Shown: positions 42,777 to 52,175, numbered from the stretch's first letter. The stretch: 64,000 bases of DNA from Ignavibacteria bacterium UBA7675 (GCA_002483085.1 DLHF01000013.1:223837-287836), one strand, 5' to 3'. Notes: generated from the sequence alone by a model not told the origin. Numbers and translations are program-made.

Positions 42777-43571
42777 TTAGCGGATTTTGAATGTGATCGG
42801 GATAACGATCCACATTTCAATTGCGCTGCCGTTCTGAATAGCCGGCGTCATTACTGTACGCGGATCCATAATAGCTTCAACAGCGGCTTTGTTAAACCAT
42901 TCGTTATCGGTTTGGAGAACCACCGCTTTTTTGGGATGTCCATCTTTGCCAACAAGCACACGCACTTGCACTTTACCTTCAGCACCGGAGCGACGCGCAA
43001 TTTCTGGATACTTCAGTCGGCTTGTAATATCAGCAAGATCTACTTTGATTTCTTTTTCTACCGCAATGAACTCATCGGGATCGGGCTCTTCTTCACGCGG
43101 AGCGCTGACATTGTCGTAGTCGATCTGACCATCGCCAATAGCATCGGAAAAACCGCCGAAGTCTTCTCCCTCGCCACCCACAGCCGAAGCACGGCTTACT
43201 TGATCCATGCTTGCAAACTCCTTCAGTTCCGGATCAATCATAGCGTCCGGCACAGGCACAGGAGTACCCGCACGGGCAGCAGGACCGGAAGCAGCCTGAA
43301 TTGGCGCCGAAGGCGGCGGCACAGGAGGTGGTTCTGAAGAAGGCGGCGGAGGCAAATCAGTAAGACTGAACTTGCGATTGCCAAGCGGCGCTTTGAATGT
43401 TGTATCTTCTTTGGCGAGAACAAAAATAAAGAAGTACAACAGCAGCAGCAGCAGAATCATTGCCGCAGCAATAACAAAGCCTACGATCGTATTCTTTTGG
43501 ATAAACTTCTTGAGCTCTGGTGCCCCGTAACGCACACTTTCGCCCTTATTTATAACGGTTGTTGTAGACAT
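42777..43571 (-). CDS. tonB: TonB-family energy transducer (copy 2)
   Basis: Protein of 264 residues. A cytoplasmic start (SVRYGAPELKKFIQKNT) and one membrane helix (about 30-54) are followed by a Pro-rich periplasmic linker (LPPPPSSEPPPVPPPSAP). The TonB C-terminal domain has YPEIARRSGAEGKVQVRVLVGKDG and a strand ending VIPITFKIR. It receives energy from the ExbB/ExbD channel and contacts the TonB box of outer-membrane receptors. The ATG at 43569-43571 follows GAGGAG. The neighbouring copy at 43644 differs in linker type (Gly/Asp/Asn-rich), suggesting different receptors. Confidence 0.9.
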   Translation of the reverse strand: MSTTTVINKGESVRYGAPELKKFIQKNTIVGFVIAAAMILLLLLLYFFIFVLAKEDTTFKAPLGNRKFSLTDLPPPPSSEPPPVPPPSAPIQAASGPAARAGTPVPVPDAMIDPELKEFASMDQVSRASAVGGEGEDFGGFSDAIGDGQIDYDNVSAPREEEPDPDEFIAVEKEIKVDLADITSRLKYPEIARRSGAEGKVQVRVLVGKDGHPKKAVVLQTDNEWFNKAAVEAIMDPRTVMTPAIQNGSAIEMWIVIPITFKIR

Positions 43572-43643
43572 AACGAAACGCACTCCTCTGTACGAGGTTG
43601 TTTGAAAGAGTGTTCTCTTGACACGTAGAAACGATTACACTCG

Positions 43644-44438
43644 TTATTTCATTTTGAATTCAATCGGCACATACAGGCGAAATTGCACCGGTTGTCCATT
43701 GCGATACGCCGGTCTGAAAGTCGCCTTTGCAACAGCGTCAAGAGCCGCCTGATTGAATATTTCATTGGTAGAAGAAGCTATGCTCACAGCTACCGGACTA
43801 CCCTGTACGTCGATCAGAACCATTACCACCACTTTCCCATCCAGCCTCATACGCTTTGCTATCGCCGGGTAGACAACAGCACTTCGCAAACCTGATTCAT
43901 CTACTGTAGGCAAAACATCAGGAATGAGTTCAAATGCCAAATCTTCGTCGTCCTGCTCCTGCTCTCCGCCATTGCCGTTGGTACCACCATTGCTAATAAT
44001 ACCATTGTTGCCAAATAGATCATCACCACCACCATCGCCAGAGCCATTGCCGTTCTCCGGCAGGAGATCAAACGGAGAATCAATATCACCACCATCTACA
44101 GGCAACGTATGCGGGATGTCGACAGGGACGGGAATGACGCCAAGCAGCGGATCTGCTATAGCACGACTACCATCAGAAGAACTTGCGCCCTGCGATAGCC
44201 CATTGTCTTTGGGGACAGCACGCGGCAGCTTGATATTGATTTCAATTTTGGGAGGCAATACCACATGAGGCACGGGAGAAGCAGTAAGCACAACAAAAGC
44301 ATACACTACAAGAAACACAGCACCCACAATACCAACAGAAAGAAACAAGCCGTACATTGTATGTTTACCTGCCAGGCGTTTCAGTTCAGCAGCTCCATAT
44401 ACGGGGTGCTGCGCGGTATTGTAGAATGCAGTTGTCAT
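43644..44438 (-). CDS. tonB: TonB-family energy transducer (copy 1)
   Basis: Protein of 264 residues. It has a cytoplasmic HPVYGAAELKRLAGKHT segment like copy 2, one membrane helix (about 29-51), a long low-complexity linker rich in Gly, Asn and Asp (NGNGSGDGGGDDLFGNNG), and the TonB C-terminal domain (VVYPAIAKRMRLDGKVVVMVLIDVQG...YVPIEFKMK). Its ATG overlaps the TGA of the preceding exbD gene by four bases (ATGA). The flexible acidic linker replaces the usual Pro/Lys-rich rod, an uncommon choice for spanning the periplasm. Confidence 0.9.
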   Translation of the reverse strand: MTTAFYNTAQHPVYGAAELKRLAGKHTMYGLFLSVGIVGAVFLVVYAFVVLTASPVPHVVLPPKIEINIKLPRAVPKDNGLSQGASSSDGSRAIADPLLGVIPVPVDIPHTLPVDGGDIDSPFDLLPENGNGSGDGGGDDLFGNNGIISNGGTNGNGGEQEQDDEDLAFELIPDVLPTVDESGLRSAVVYPAIAKRMRLDGKVVVMVLIDVQGSPVAVSIASSTNEIFNQAALDAVAKATFRPAYRNGQPVQFRLYVPIEFKMK

Positions 44439-44983
44439 AGTGTCTTTAACACCTCCGCTTCCTCGGGGGTAAGCGTCATAAGTGAAAATTTGCGCTTGCG
44501 TTCCAATCCTTCAGTAGTAAGCTGCGCCGTGATATCACCCTCGGCCAGATTGAGTTCGTCAAGCACATTAATTACTATTGCATAGGGTGCTTTTGTCGAT
44601 ACTTTGAACGAAGTAATGAGCTGATTTTTCTTCCGCATGTTCTCGTTGATAGCCAAGCTACGCAAGTCCTTCATCGCCAGAAGCTGAGGGGTTTCCTCAC
44701 CGAGATTATAGAACATACGCCCCTTATCATCTATCTGTATCGTGAACAAGTCAGACGCTGCTACCTGGACATCATCAGTCTGGGGCGGAATCGACATTTC
44801 CATAATCTGCGGCGTGTTCATCGTAGTCGAGAGCATGAAAAACGTCAGCAGCAGGAAGGCAATATCCACCAGCGGAGTCATGTCGAGCACAAAGCCGACA
44901 CGTTTCTTTTTTTTGCGTTTCGTGGCAAGAGAACCGCGCTTCTGGTGTCCTCTATCGCCACCTAATGAACCGCCACCGGCCAT
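44435..44983 (-). CDS. exbD: ExbD/TolR-family protein (third of three)
   Basis: Protein of 182 residues. A basic cytoplasmic N-terminus (RGSLATKRKKKKRVG) is followed by one helix with the proton-path Asp (FVLDMTPLVDIAFLLLTFFML) and a periplasmic domain. Together with ExbB it couples proton flow to TonB. The N-terminus is longer than in the exbD at 45564. Three exbD genes in a row suggest a hetero-oligomeric channel. Confidence 0.9.
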   Translation of the reverse strand: MAGGGSLGGDRGHQKRGSLATKRKKKKRVGFVLDMTPLVDIAFLLLTFFMLSTTMNTPQIMEMSIPPQTDDVQVAASDLFTIQIDDKGRMFYNLGEETPQLLAMKDLRSLAINENMRKKNQLITSFKVSTKAPYAIVINVLDELNLAEGDITAQLTTEGLERKRKFSLMTLTPEEAEVLKTL

Positions 44984-45026
44984 GATTTTCTCCTTGAGTT
45001 GAGTATTCGAAATTGAGTCGCGAGAA

Positions 45027-45506
45027 TCAGTAGGACAACCCGGCGATATTGTTCAGCACTACGGTGTTTTTCCGCACGAAGCGGCTATCTACACCTGCGA
45101 GCATCAATTCGTCGAGAACATCTACAACAAGTCCGTAGCGGACATTGCTTCCCGCGTCGACAGCTATCACCGGTACATCTTTTATCAGTGCAGTAGCTTC
45201 GGCTACCAGCCCGGCTATGTGGCCGGGCATAAGGTACACCGTTTTTTCTGCATAAGAACACTTAAGAAGGCCATCCGGCTGAATAACAACCGACACAACC
45301 TGCGAAAGCGGAACCGGCTTCTCCCCTTCTGGTACAGTCATTTCCATAACCACAGGAGAATTAAAGCTTGTCGACACTATAAAGAACATGAGCAGTAACA
45401 ACGCAATATCAACGAGCGCGGTCATATCGGGTGTAATCCATCTGCGCCTTGTGCGGCGCGGGCCTCTCTTGCGGGAGGCGTCTTGTTTCGGAGCCATTGA
45501 AGCCAT
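45027..45506 (-). CDS. exbD: ExbD/TolR-family protein (second of three)
   Basis: Protein of 159 residues with an Arg/Lys-rich start (SRKRGPRRTRRR) and a helix WITPDMTALVDIALLLLMFFIVSTSF that keeps the Asp. A periplasmic part ends VRKNTVVLNNIAGLSY. It is the most divergent of the three exbD copies. The start at 45504-45506 is fixed by a GAGGAGG site 4 bases upstream. Confidence 0.88.
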   Translation of the reverse strand: MASMAPKQDASRKRGPRRTRRRWITPDMTALVDIALLLLMFFIVSTSFNSPVVMEMTVPEGEKPVPLSQVVSVVIQPDGLLKCSYAEKTVYLMPGHIAGLVAEATALIKDVPVIAVDAGSNVRYGLVVDVLDELMLAGVDSRFVRKNTVVLNNIAGLSY

Positions 45507-45563
45507 ATGTCCTCCTCTGGTAAAACAGGTGTTGACTATATGAGCCACAGACTCCGGACCAGG

Positions 45564-46079
45564 TTACAAACCGCCGCCTTCTTTGTCAGTTACAAATTGG
45601 AATTCTGTCTGTTTATACTTCCTCATTATTTCCATAAGGTCGGCTACCCATTTGAATTCAATGCGTTTATCAGCATCAATTGCAAATTTGACCTTGTACT
45701 TGGAAGCAAGGCGTGTCTCGATGATGAGACGATCCAACGTAGCCGAATCGACAGCGATCATAGCTTTTGCATCAGCCGGAATCGTCGGTATGGCCTGATA
45801 GACCTGCGCCCTCACATCTTCATTAGAAATAGAGTAGTAATACGAGGTATCGCTGTTGACAGTGTCGATGGCGATCTTAACGATCGCGAGATCCTTCTCA
45901 CCCAGCTTTGATGTATCAGCCGAGGATTTTGGACGCTCGATAACAAATTTCTGCTCGTTTTCTGTGTCCGACTTGAACTTAGCCGTAAACATAAAGAACG
46001 TTAAAAGCAGAAAGGCGATATCGACAAGCGGTGTCATGTCCAGCACGAAACCCGTACGTTTTTTCTTTATTTTAGGCAC
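45564..46079 (-). CDS. exbD: ExbD/TolR-family protein (first of three)
   Basis: Protein of 171 residues. A short basic start (MPKIKKKRTG), the helix FVLDMTPLVDIAFLLLTFFMF with the conserved Asp, and a periplasmic domain of about 130 residues are seen. It starts with GTG at 46077-46079 behind an AAGGAG site. It lies 36 bases after exbB, with which it forms the proton channel. Confidence 0.9.
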   Translation of the reverse strand: MPKIKKKRTGFVLDMTPLVDIAFLLLTFFMFTAKFKSDTENEQKFVIERPKSSADTSKLGEKDLAIVKIAIDTVNSDTSYYYSISNEDVRAQVYQAIPTIPADAKAMIAVDSATLDRLIIETRLASKYKVKFAIDADKRIEFKWVADLMEIMRKYKQTEFQFVTDKEGGGL

Positions 46080-46115
46080 GGAATTTCTCCTTGATGGATT
46101 GTGAACCGAGCGATC

Positions 46116-46898
46116 TTATTTTTTGATCTTGATGGTCAGAATTTCCGTTACACTCAGGATTGTTTCATCAATCATGTACACGAAGTTGTCCACTTTTGTC
46201 GCAAAGTAGTTATAGAATACAATCGACAATACAGCGGCAATAAGACCACCAGCGGTGTTGTACAGAGCCTCGGAAATACCTGTAGAGAGCTGCTGTGCCG
46301 ATACCGTACCGCCGCCGCCAAGAGCTGCGAACGCCTTGATCATACCAAGAGTTGTACCGAGCAGACCGATCATCGTAGAGATAGAAGCTACAGTGGAAAG
46401 CATCACGAGATTTTTCTCTAAAAGCGGTGTTTCGAGGTTGGTAGCCTCGTCGATAGCGCGCTTTACTTCAAGCATTTTTTTCTCGTCGTCGAGCGTAGAG
46501 TCATTTTTCACAGCCTGGTATTTTTCCAGACCAGAGCGCACAATGCTCGCAAGGCTGCCGCGCTGGCGGTCGCACTCGGCAATAGCGCTGTCGATATCGT
46601 TATTTACAAGGTGCGTCTGGATCTTTTTAATGAAGTCTTCCAGATTAGCTTTGCCTTTTGCTTTATTGATAGAGAGAAAACGCTCGATGATAAAGGTGAT
46701 CGAAATAAGAATCAGCCCCATGAGGATGCCTACCAGAAAACCACCTGTATAGATCGTACCCATAACATTGCCGGGCTTGGGAATGTGCTTGGTAGCAGCA
46801 TCTGCAAAGTTCGAGGGGTCTCCCATCCACAAAAAATAGATAGCAAATGCGATCGCCATCGATAGAGCAACGACAATCATATTAAAAGCATTCTTCAT
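46116..46898 (-). CDS. exbB: ExbB/TolQ-type proton channel protein
   Basis: Inner-membrane protein of 260 residues of the MotA/TolQ/ExbB family. It has an N-terminal helix (about 7-25) and a helix at about 48-72 (GGFLVGILMGLILISITFIIERF). A cytoplasmic loop follows, then the paired helices MLSTVASISTMIGLLGTTLGMIKAF and ISEALYNTAGGLIAAVLSIVFYNYF that carry the Thr/Pro-type proton path. It heads the series exbB-exbD-exbD-exbD-tonB-tonB. A single channel gene with three ExbD and two TonB partners is notable. Confidence 0.93.
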   Translation of the reverse strand: MKNAFNMIVVALSMAIAFAIYFLWMGDPSNFADAATKHIPKPGNVMGTIYTGGFLVGILMGLILISITFIIERFLSINKAKGKANLEDFIKKIQTHLVNNDIDSAIAECDRQRGSLASIVRSGLEKYQAVKNDSTLDDEKKMLEVKRAIDEATNLETPLLEKNLVMLSTVASISTMIGLLGTTLGMIKAFAALGGGGTVSAQQLSTGISEALYNTAGGLIAAVLSIVFYNYFATKVDNFVYMIDETILSVTEILTIKIKK

Positions 46899-46927
46899 AC
46901 AAAAAGCTCCGATGAATAATAATGATA

Positions 46928-47275
46928 TTAAACAGATAATTTTTTGATTGCTTCGTCGACGGTTGGATAGATATCGAATACAAGCGTGAGTTTGGTAATC
47001 ACGAAAATATTCTCAATGTTTTTGCTAATGTTGCAAAGCGCGATACGACCATTGCGCTTGGTAAAGTTCGCATGTGTGGAAATCAGAACACCCAGAGCAG
47101 TAGAGTTCAGGTATGTCACTTTTTCAAGGTCGACGATGAGTACCGGTTTTTTTTCCTCCGCCATCTGATTTAATACGGCGCGAAGGCGGTCGGTCTCGTC
47201 CCCGCCAATAAATTGCCCACGCAGGCGGACAATTGCTATGTCGTTCTGCTCTTCGTGTTTTATCTGATCAAACAT
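46928..47275 (-). CDS. STAS-domain anti-sigma-factor antagonist
   Basis: Cytoplasmic protein of 115 residues, almost exactly one STAS domain. The phosphorylatable Ser58 lies in VTYLNSTALGVLIS, preceded by VLIVDLEKV and followed by NGRIALCNISKNIENIF. SpoIIAA-like proteins are switched by serine kinases and release an anti-sigma factor. No kinase, phosphatase or sigma gene lies nearby, so the partner is unknown. It lies 29 bases before exbB on the same strand and may be co-transcribed with it. Confidence 0.88.
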   Translation of the reverse strand: MFDQIKHEEQNDIAIVRLRGQFIGGDETDRLRAVLNQMAEEKKPVLIVDLEKVTYLNSTALGVLISTHANFTKRNGRIALCNISKNIENIFVITKLTLVFDIYPTVDEAIKKLSV

Positions 47276-47445
47276 ACAATATACCTCTCGGATAGTCCGG
47301 AAAAAGAGAGATGGTTACGGAAAAGGCAAAGTTACGCAATCCGGGTTATCAATCTCTATTAATTTTTCGTGACATATACCTATAACTTCGAAATAACGCA
47401 GAATTTACGCTTCTTGCGCCATTCGCACAATACCTTACCTATATT

Positions 47446-48339
47446 TTACACAGGCTCGGAGTTATAGGCCATTTTTGTACCATAAACACAGCGCACAATT
47501 CCCGCAAGATCTTTGAAATCTGCGGTCTGTATGCCCGCTTCTCGAAAGAATCCGTGTATAGCAGCTTCCTGCCCACAACCAATTTCTACACAAAATTCGC
47601 CTCCATCCTTCAGCAACTCGGGAAATATCCCGGCAAATCGACGATAAAAGGCAACTTCGTCGTCTGCTTCTAATGCTGTACGGGGCTCGTAGTCGCGCAC
47701 TTCAGGCTCTAATTCCGCAATTTCTGCCGGGGCAATATAGGGCGGATTAGACACAATCACGTCGAACTGGCCTTCGGGCACAGCGCCGAGAATATCGCAC
47801 TGCTGGAATGTTATCCGCTGCTCTAATCCAAGAGCTTGTGCATTTGCACGTGCTACCGCCAGGGCATCTTCCTTTATATCAACAGCCAGTACCCGCGCTT
47901 CCGGCAAATGCCGTAGTAACGCCAGTGCGATACAGCCCGATCCCGTTCCAATGTCTAATATGCTCATGGCTCCTGTGGTGCGCTTGCGCTGCACGATATG
48001 GTCAACAAGGAACTCGGTTTCAGGGCGCGGAATGAGCACCGACGGGTTCACAGCGATGCGTAATCCGTAAAAATCTACCGAACCCAAAATATACTGCAAA
48101 GGCTCGCGTTTTACACGCCTCTTTACCGCCGAACGGATAATGTCCAGCTCAGAGGCTGAAAGCGGCTTTTCAAAGTTCGTGTACAGGCCAATTCTCTGAA
48201 GACCAGTAGCAGCACACACAATAAGCTCCATCGTCAGGCGGGGACTCTCTATCCCCCTGCCGGCAAAATACTGTGTGCCCCAGCGAATCATTTCCAAAAT
48301 GGACCAGGCATCTTTTTTAATAGGTTGCTGTTCAGCCAT
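47446..48339 (-). CDS. prmC: Release-factor glutamine methyltransferase
   Basis: Methylates the GGQ glutamine of release factors RF1 and RF2; 297 residues. The N-terminal helical domain ends in REPLQYILGSVDFYGL. The methyltransferase motifs are ILDIGTGSGCIALALL and the diagnostic VSNPPYIAPAEI. An end FCVEIGCGQ is typical. The upstream gap is 333 bases to carB, so it probably has its own promoter. Confidence 0.94.
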   Translation of the reverse strand: MAEQQPIKKDAWSILEMIRWGTQYFAGRGIESPRLTMELIVCAATGLQRIGLYTNFEKPLSASELDIIRSAVKRRVKREPLQYILGSVDFYGLRIAVNPSVLIPRPETEFLVDHIVQRKRTTGAMSILDIGTGSGCIALALLRHLPEARVLAVDIKEDALAVARANAQALGLEQRITFQQCDILGAVPEGQFDVIVSNPPYIAPAEIAELEPEVRDYEPRTALEADDEVAFYRRFAGIFPELLKDGGEFCVEIGCGQEAAIHGFFREAGIQTADFKDLAGIVRCVYGTKMAYNSEPV

Positions 48340-48456
48340 GCAAAGAGAAGAGGCGCGTATTGCCCGAAAGACACACGCTGTTGAGTTTTTGTTACACGAT
48401 TTATTGCAGAATTACCCGGCGTTTTGCAGAACGATATCAAGCTCAAACAACTCTTC

Positions 48457-48540
48457 ATCTCTGCGCTTCTGCCTCTGCCCCGCTTCGTTCTCCGCACCGC
48501 GCAGCACCGCCGCTGCGTGATTGTTCGGCCTTCATCGCAG
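48457..48540 (+). repeat. Dispersed GC-rich repeat R2
   Basis: CTGCGCTTCTGCCTCTGCCC, then TCTCCGCACCGCGCAGCACC and TGTTCGGCCTTCATCGC. It aligns with 29121-29200 (reverse strand) and 52044-52105. Confidence 0.65.
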
Positions 48541-48570
48541 CAATATGACCGCAGCAGAACAAACTACCTG

Positions 48571-48601
48571 TTGCACGGGTGCCCAAACGACGCCCGTGCA
48601 A
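48571..48601. terminator. Hairpin beyond carB, possible terminator
   Basis: TTGCACGGG (48571-48579) pairs with CCCGTGCAA (48593-48601) around a 13-base loop, 72 bases beyond the carB stop. There is no strong T-run, so termination is only possible. Confidence 0.4.
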
Positions 48602-48672
48602 CGGAGAATAGAAGTCTACAACTGGATGGATCACCGTCCAATATACGATAGGCTTGCAACACATGCCGCTTT

Positions 48673-51600
48673 CTACGATGCGTAGTATTCCTGAAGCGAG
48701 CGGATCGTAACAGCCCCCCCGCTGGAGCGAATGCCGCTCAGCGATGCAGCAGCAGCAGCAAGCGTTGTAAAAAAGGGAATCTTGCACTCCATCGCTGTTC
48801 TGCCCATCACAAATTCATCGTAGCGCGCATTTTCGCCAATCGGCGTGTTGAGCACAATGCTGATGTCACCGTCCTTGATATGGTCGATTACGCTGGGCCG
48901 ACCTTCGTAGTGCTTCAGCACTGGGCGTACAGGTATGTCGTGCTCCTCCAAGAAAGAAGCCGTACCGGCGGTAGCCCACACTTCAAAGCCAATGTCGTGA
49001 TAGCCCTTGATAATCTGTATCGCACGCGCTGTTTTGTCGTGGTTGCTCAGCGAGACAAATATTTTACCCGATGTTGGCAGCGAGTTGCCAGAGGAAATCC
49101 TCGATTTGATAATCGCTGTGCCAAAGCTCGAATCGATGCCCATGACTTCGCCAGTAGACCGCATTTCCGGGCCGAGGAAGATATTCGACTTGGGGAATTT
49201 GTTGAACGGGAACACCGATTCTTTGATGGCAACGCGGTTGATGTTGAGCGAAATATCTTTCAGCCCCATGTCTTTCAGGCTTTCACCCATCATCACGCGG
49301 GTTGCAATTTTTGCCAGCGGTGTGCCCATTGCTTTCGAGACAAATGGCACTGTGCGCGAGGCCCGGGGGTTGACTTCCAGCACATAAATAGTACCGTACT
49401 GCATGGCGTACTGCACGTTGAGCAAACCTACGACATTGAGCGCACGCGCCAGCTTGCGTGTGTAGTCGGCTATGATCTCGAACTGCTCGTTGGTAATGTT
49501 GTACGGCGGCAGAACACACGACGAGTCGCCAGAGTGAATCCCCGCTTCTTCGATATGCTGCATAATACCTCCGATGAGTACAGTCTCGCCGTCGCTCACA
49601 GCATCAACGTCGAACTCATAAGCATTTTCGAGGAAGTGATCGATCAATATGGGTCGATCTGGCGATTCCGATAGTGCATAGCGCATGTACTCGCGGATGG
49701 ATTCCTGCCGGTAGCATATCTGCATGGCACGACCACCAAGGACATACGACGGACGCACGAGTACTGGATAGCCCACTTCGCCGGCAATTCGCACAGCTTC
49801 ATCTTCAGATACCGTGGTGCCATATTTCGGGCACGGTATATGGAGATTGTCGAGCAGTCTGCCAAATCTGTCGCGGTCTTCAGCGAGGTCGATACCTTCG
49901 GGCGATGTTCCGAGAATTTTGATACCAGCCTGCTCCAAAGCATGAGCCAGTTTCAAAGGCGTCTGCCCGCCAAAGGTAAGGATAACGCCTTCTGGCTTCT
50001 CAAAATCCAGCACATTGAGCACGTCCTCAAAGGTCAGCGGCTCGAAATACAGCTTGTCGGTTGTGTCGTAGTCGGTAGAGACGGTCTCGGGATTGCAATT
50101 GATCATGATTGATTCATAACCCATCTCCTTGAGCGCAAAAATCCCCTGCACGCAGCAATAGTCGAACTCAATACCCTGCCCTATCCTGTTGGGACCACCG
50201 CCGAGAATCACCACCTTTTTGCGGTCGGATACCACTGCCTCATTCTCTTCTTCATATGTTGAGTAGTGGTATGGCGTAGACGACTCAAATTCAGCCGAAC
50301 AAGTGTCGATGGTCTTATATACAGGAATAACGCCGAGCTCTTTGCGGCGGGCACGCACTTCGCTTTCAGTTACTCCCGTTATCAGGGCCAGTTGCATATC
50401 GGAAAAGCCATAGGCTTTCATCTGGCGAAGCGTTGGTTCTTCAAGAGAATACAGGAAGTTGTCGCCGGTATAGGCTGCACGCAAAGCGAGCATTTCTTGT
50501 GCAAGCACCACAATTTCGCGGCACTGTGCGATAAACCAAGGGTCGTACTTTGTAAGCCTGTGTATTTCTTCTGTGCTCATGCCAAAGCGCAAAGCGTCGC
50601 ACAGGTCGAAGATCGACGTCGATGTGCGGTTGCGCAGACGAGTCTTCAGCGGTACGAGGTCGGCGTCTGTCATTGCCTTTGTTTCCAGATGCTCCACCTT
50701 GTCGAAACCAAAGCCAAAACGATTTTTCTCAAGGCTGCGAATAGCTTTCTGGAACGATTCTTTGAACGTGCGCCCAAACGACATGACTTCGCCCACGGAT
50801 TTCATCTGCACAGTCAGTTCGTCTTCCACACCCTTGAATTTCTCAAAGTCCCATCGGGGAATCTTTGTCACAACATAGTCGATAGTAGGCTCAAACGACG
50901 CTGGCGTTTTTTTGGTGATGTCGTTGGGAATCTCATCGAGCGTATAGCCAATAGCGAGCTTAGCCGCAATTTTTGCAATGGGAAAGCCCGTTGCTTTCGA
51001 TGCAAGAGCCGAGCTGCGCGAGACGCGTGGGTTCATCTCGATAACAATGAGGCGCCCGTTCTCGGGATTCACAGCGAACTGGATATTGGAACCGCCAGTT
51101 TCTACGCCGATCTCGCGGATAATTTTGAGCGAAGCATCGCGCATGTGTTGGTATTCGCGGTCGCTTAGCGTCTGTGCAGGCGCTACCGTTATGGAGTCGC
51201 CAGTGTGCACGCCCATCGGGTCGAAGTTTTCAATTGAGCAGATAATAACCACATTGTCGTTTTTATCGCGCATCACTTCTAGCTCGTACTCTTTCCAGCC
51301 AATAATCGACTCCTCTACCAGAACGCGGTGTATGGGGCTGGCATTGAGGCCGGCCTCCAACTTCTCGCGGTATTCTGATATGTTGTAGGCTACGCCGCCG
51401 CCAGAGCCACCCAGCGTAAACGACGGGCGGATAATAGCCGGAAAGCCAACTTTATCAATAAGTTCCATCCCCTCAGCATAGCTTTCTACAAACCCACCTA
51501 TCGGCATATCCAACCCGCATTTGCGAATGGCTGCGGAAAACAGCTCGCGGTCTTCGGCTTTTTGGATGGACTCGATTTTGGAGCCGATAAGCTCTACGCC

Positions 51601-51933
51601 GTACTTTTCGAGAATACCTCTTTTGTGCAGTTCTACTGCGGCATTCAGCGCTGTTTGGCCACCAACCGTCGGCAAAATAGCATCGGGCTTCTCTTTTATA
51701 ATAATAGCCTCGATGTATTCCGGCGTGATCGGCTCGATATACGTAGCGTCGGCATTGTCGGGGTCGGTCATGATCGTCGCCGGGTTGGAATTCACAAGCA
51801 CGACACGCAAGCCCTCCTCGCGTAACGCTTTGCACGCCTGCGTACCGCTGTAGTCGAATTCACAGGCCTGGCCAATCACAATGGGACCGGAGCCGATGAC
51901 AAGTACTGTCTTGATATCTGTTCTTTTAGGCAT
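48673..51933 (-). CDS. carB: Carbamoyl-phosphate synthase large subunit
   Basis: Makes carbamoyl phosphate from bicarbonate, ammonia and two ATP, feeding arginine and pyrimidine synthesis; 1086 residues, normal length. Two ATP-grasp halves are clear. The first starts VLVIGSGPIVIGQACEFDYSG and carries RPSFTLGGSGGG. The second starts VVILGGGPNRIGQGIEFDYC and carries RPSYVLGGRAMQ. A C-terminal MGS-like regulatory domain (IFVSLSNHDKTARAIQI...VWATAGTASFL) ends the protein. The small subunit carA is not in the window. pyrB, using its product, lies 350 bases upstream on the same strand. Confidence 0.97.
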   Translation of the reverse strand: MPKRTDIKTVLVIGSGPIVIGQACEFDYSGTQACKALREEGLRVVLVNSNPATIMTDPDNADATYIEPITPEYIEAIIIKEKPDAILPTVGGQTALNAAVELHKRGILEKYGVELIGSKIESIQKAEDRELFSAAIRKCGLDMPIGGFVESYAEGMELIDKVGFPAIIRPSFTLGGSGGGVAYNISEYREKLEAGLNASPIHRVLVEESIIGWKEYELEVMRDKNDNVVIICSIENFDPMGVHTGDSITVAPAQTLSDREYQHMRDASLKIIREIGVETGGSNIQFAVNPENGRLIVIEMNPRVSRSSALASKATGFPIAKIAAKLAIGYTLDEIPNDITKKTPASFEPTIDYVVTKIPRWDFEKFKGVEDELTVQMKSVGEVMSFGRTFKESFQKAIRSLEKNRFGFGFDKVEHLETKAMTDADLVPLKTRLRNRTSTSIFDLCDALRFGMSTEEIHRLTKYDPWFIAQCREIVVLAQEMLALRAAYTGDNFLYSLEEPTLRQMKAYGFSDMQLALITGVTESEVRARRKELGVIPVYKTIDTCSAEFESSTPYHYSTYEEENEAVVSDRKKVVILGGGPNRIGQGIEFDYCCVQGIFALKEMGYESIMINCNPETVSTDYDTTDKLYFEPLTFEDVLNVLDFEKPEGVILTFGGQTPLKLAHALEQAGIKILGTSPEGIDLAEDRDRFGRLLDNLHIPCPKYGTTVSEDEAVRIAGEVGYPVLVRPSYVLGGRAMQICYRQESIREYMRYALSESPDRPILIDHFLENAYEFDVDAVSDGETVLIGGIMQHIEEAGIHSGDSSCVLPPYNITNEQFEIIADYTRKLARALNVVGLLNVQYAMQYGTIYVLEVNPRASRTVPFVSKAMGTPLAKIATRVMMGESLKDMGLKDISLNINRVAIKESVFPFNKFPKSNIFLGPEMRSTGEVMGIDSSFGTAIIKSRISSGNSLPTSGKIFVSLSNHDKTARAIQIIKGYHDIGFEVWATAGTASFLEEHDIPVRPVLKHYEGRPSVIDHIKDGDISIVLNTPIGENARYDEFVMGRTAMECKIPFFTTLAAAAASLSGIRSSGGAVTIRSLQEYYAS

Positions 51934-52043
51934 AGCTCAAACGTACATTAGGAAACAAAAAATATGTTGGGCAACGATCTATCAATGAAGTTCTATAGTG
52001 TCAAAAGCACGACACGAAAAGTACAATCAGAACATTGGAGCGA

Positions 52044-52105
52044 GCGCTTCTGCCTCTGCTCCTGTGCTTTATCTCTGCACCGCGCTGCAACACCGCCGCA
52101 TCTCT
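52044..52105 (+). repeat. Dispersed GC-rich repeat R2
   Basis: GCGCTTCTGCCTCTGCTCCT, then ATCTCTGCACCGCGCTGCAA and CACCGCCGCATCTCTG. Related to 48457-48540 and, in reverse, 29121-29200; the end word recurs near 2948. Confidence 0.6.
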
Positions 52106-52175
52106 GCCCAGCCTCCACCGCAGATTGTGGAGCAGCCGGTCGTTGTGCGGCCAGCCTACGGGCAACGACGCAAAG

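Larger units (their letters stand above)
48340..48672. other. Gene-free stretch with repeat R2 and a hairpin
   Basis: This 333-base gap lies between the 3' end of carB and prmC. It contains an R2 repeat copy (48457-48540) and a 9-bp stem at 48571-48601 beyond the carB stop. No gene seen; the open frames here fall in low-complexity GC-rich repeat sequence. Confidence 0.6.

Noticed and set aside
48880..49674. Plus-strand open frame (264 codons)
   Set aside because: Antisense shadow inside carB; no family features.
50266..51168. Plus-strand open frame (300 codons)
   Set aside because: Antisense shadow inside carB.
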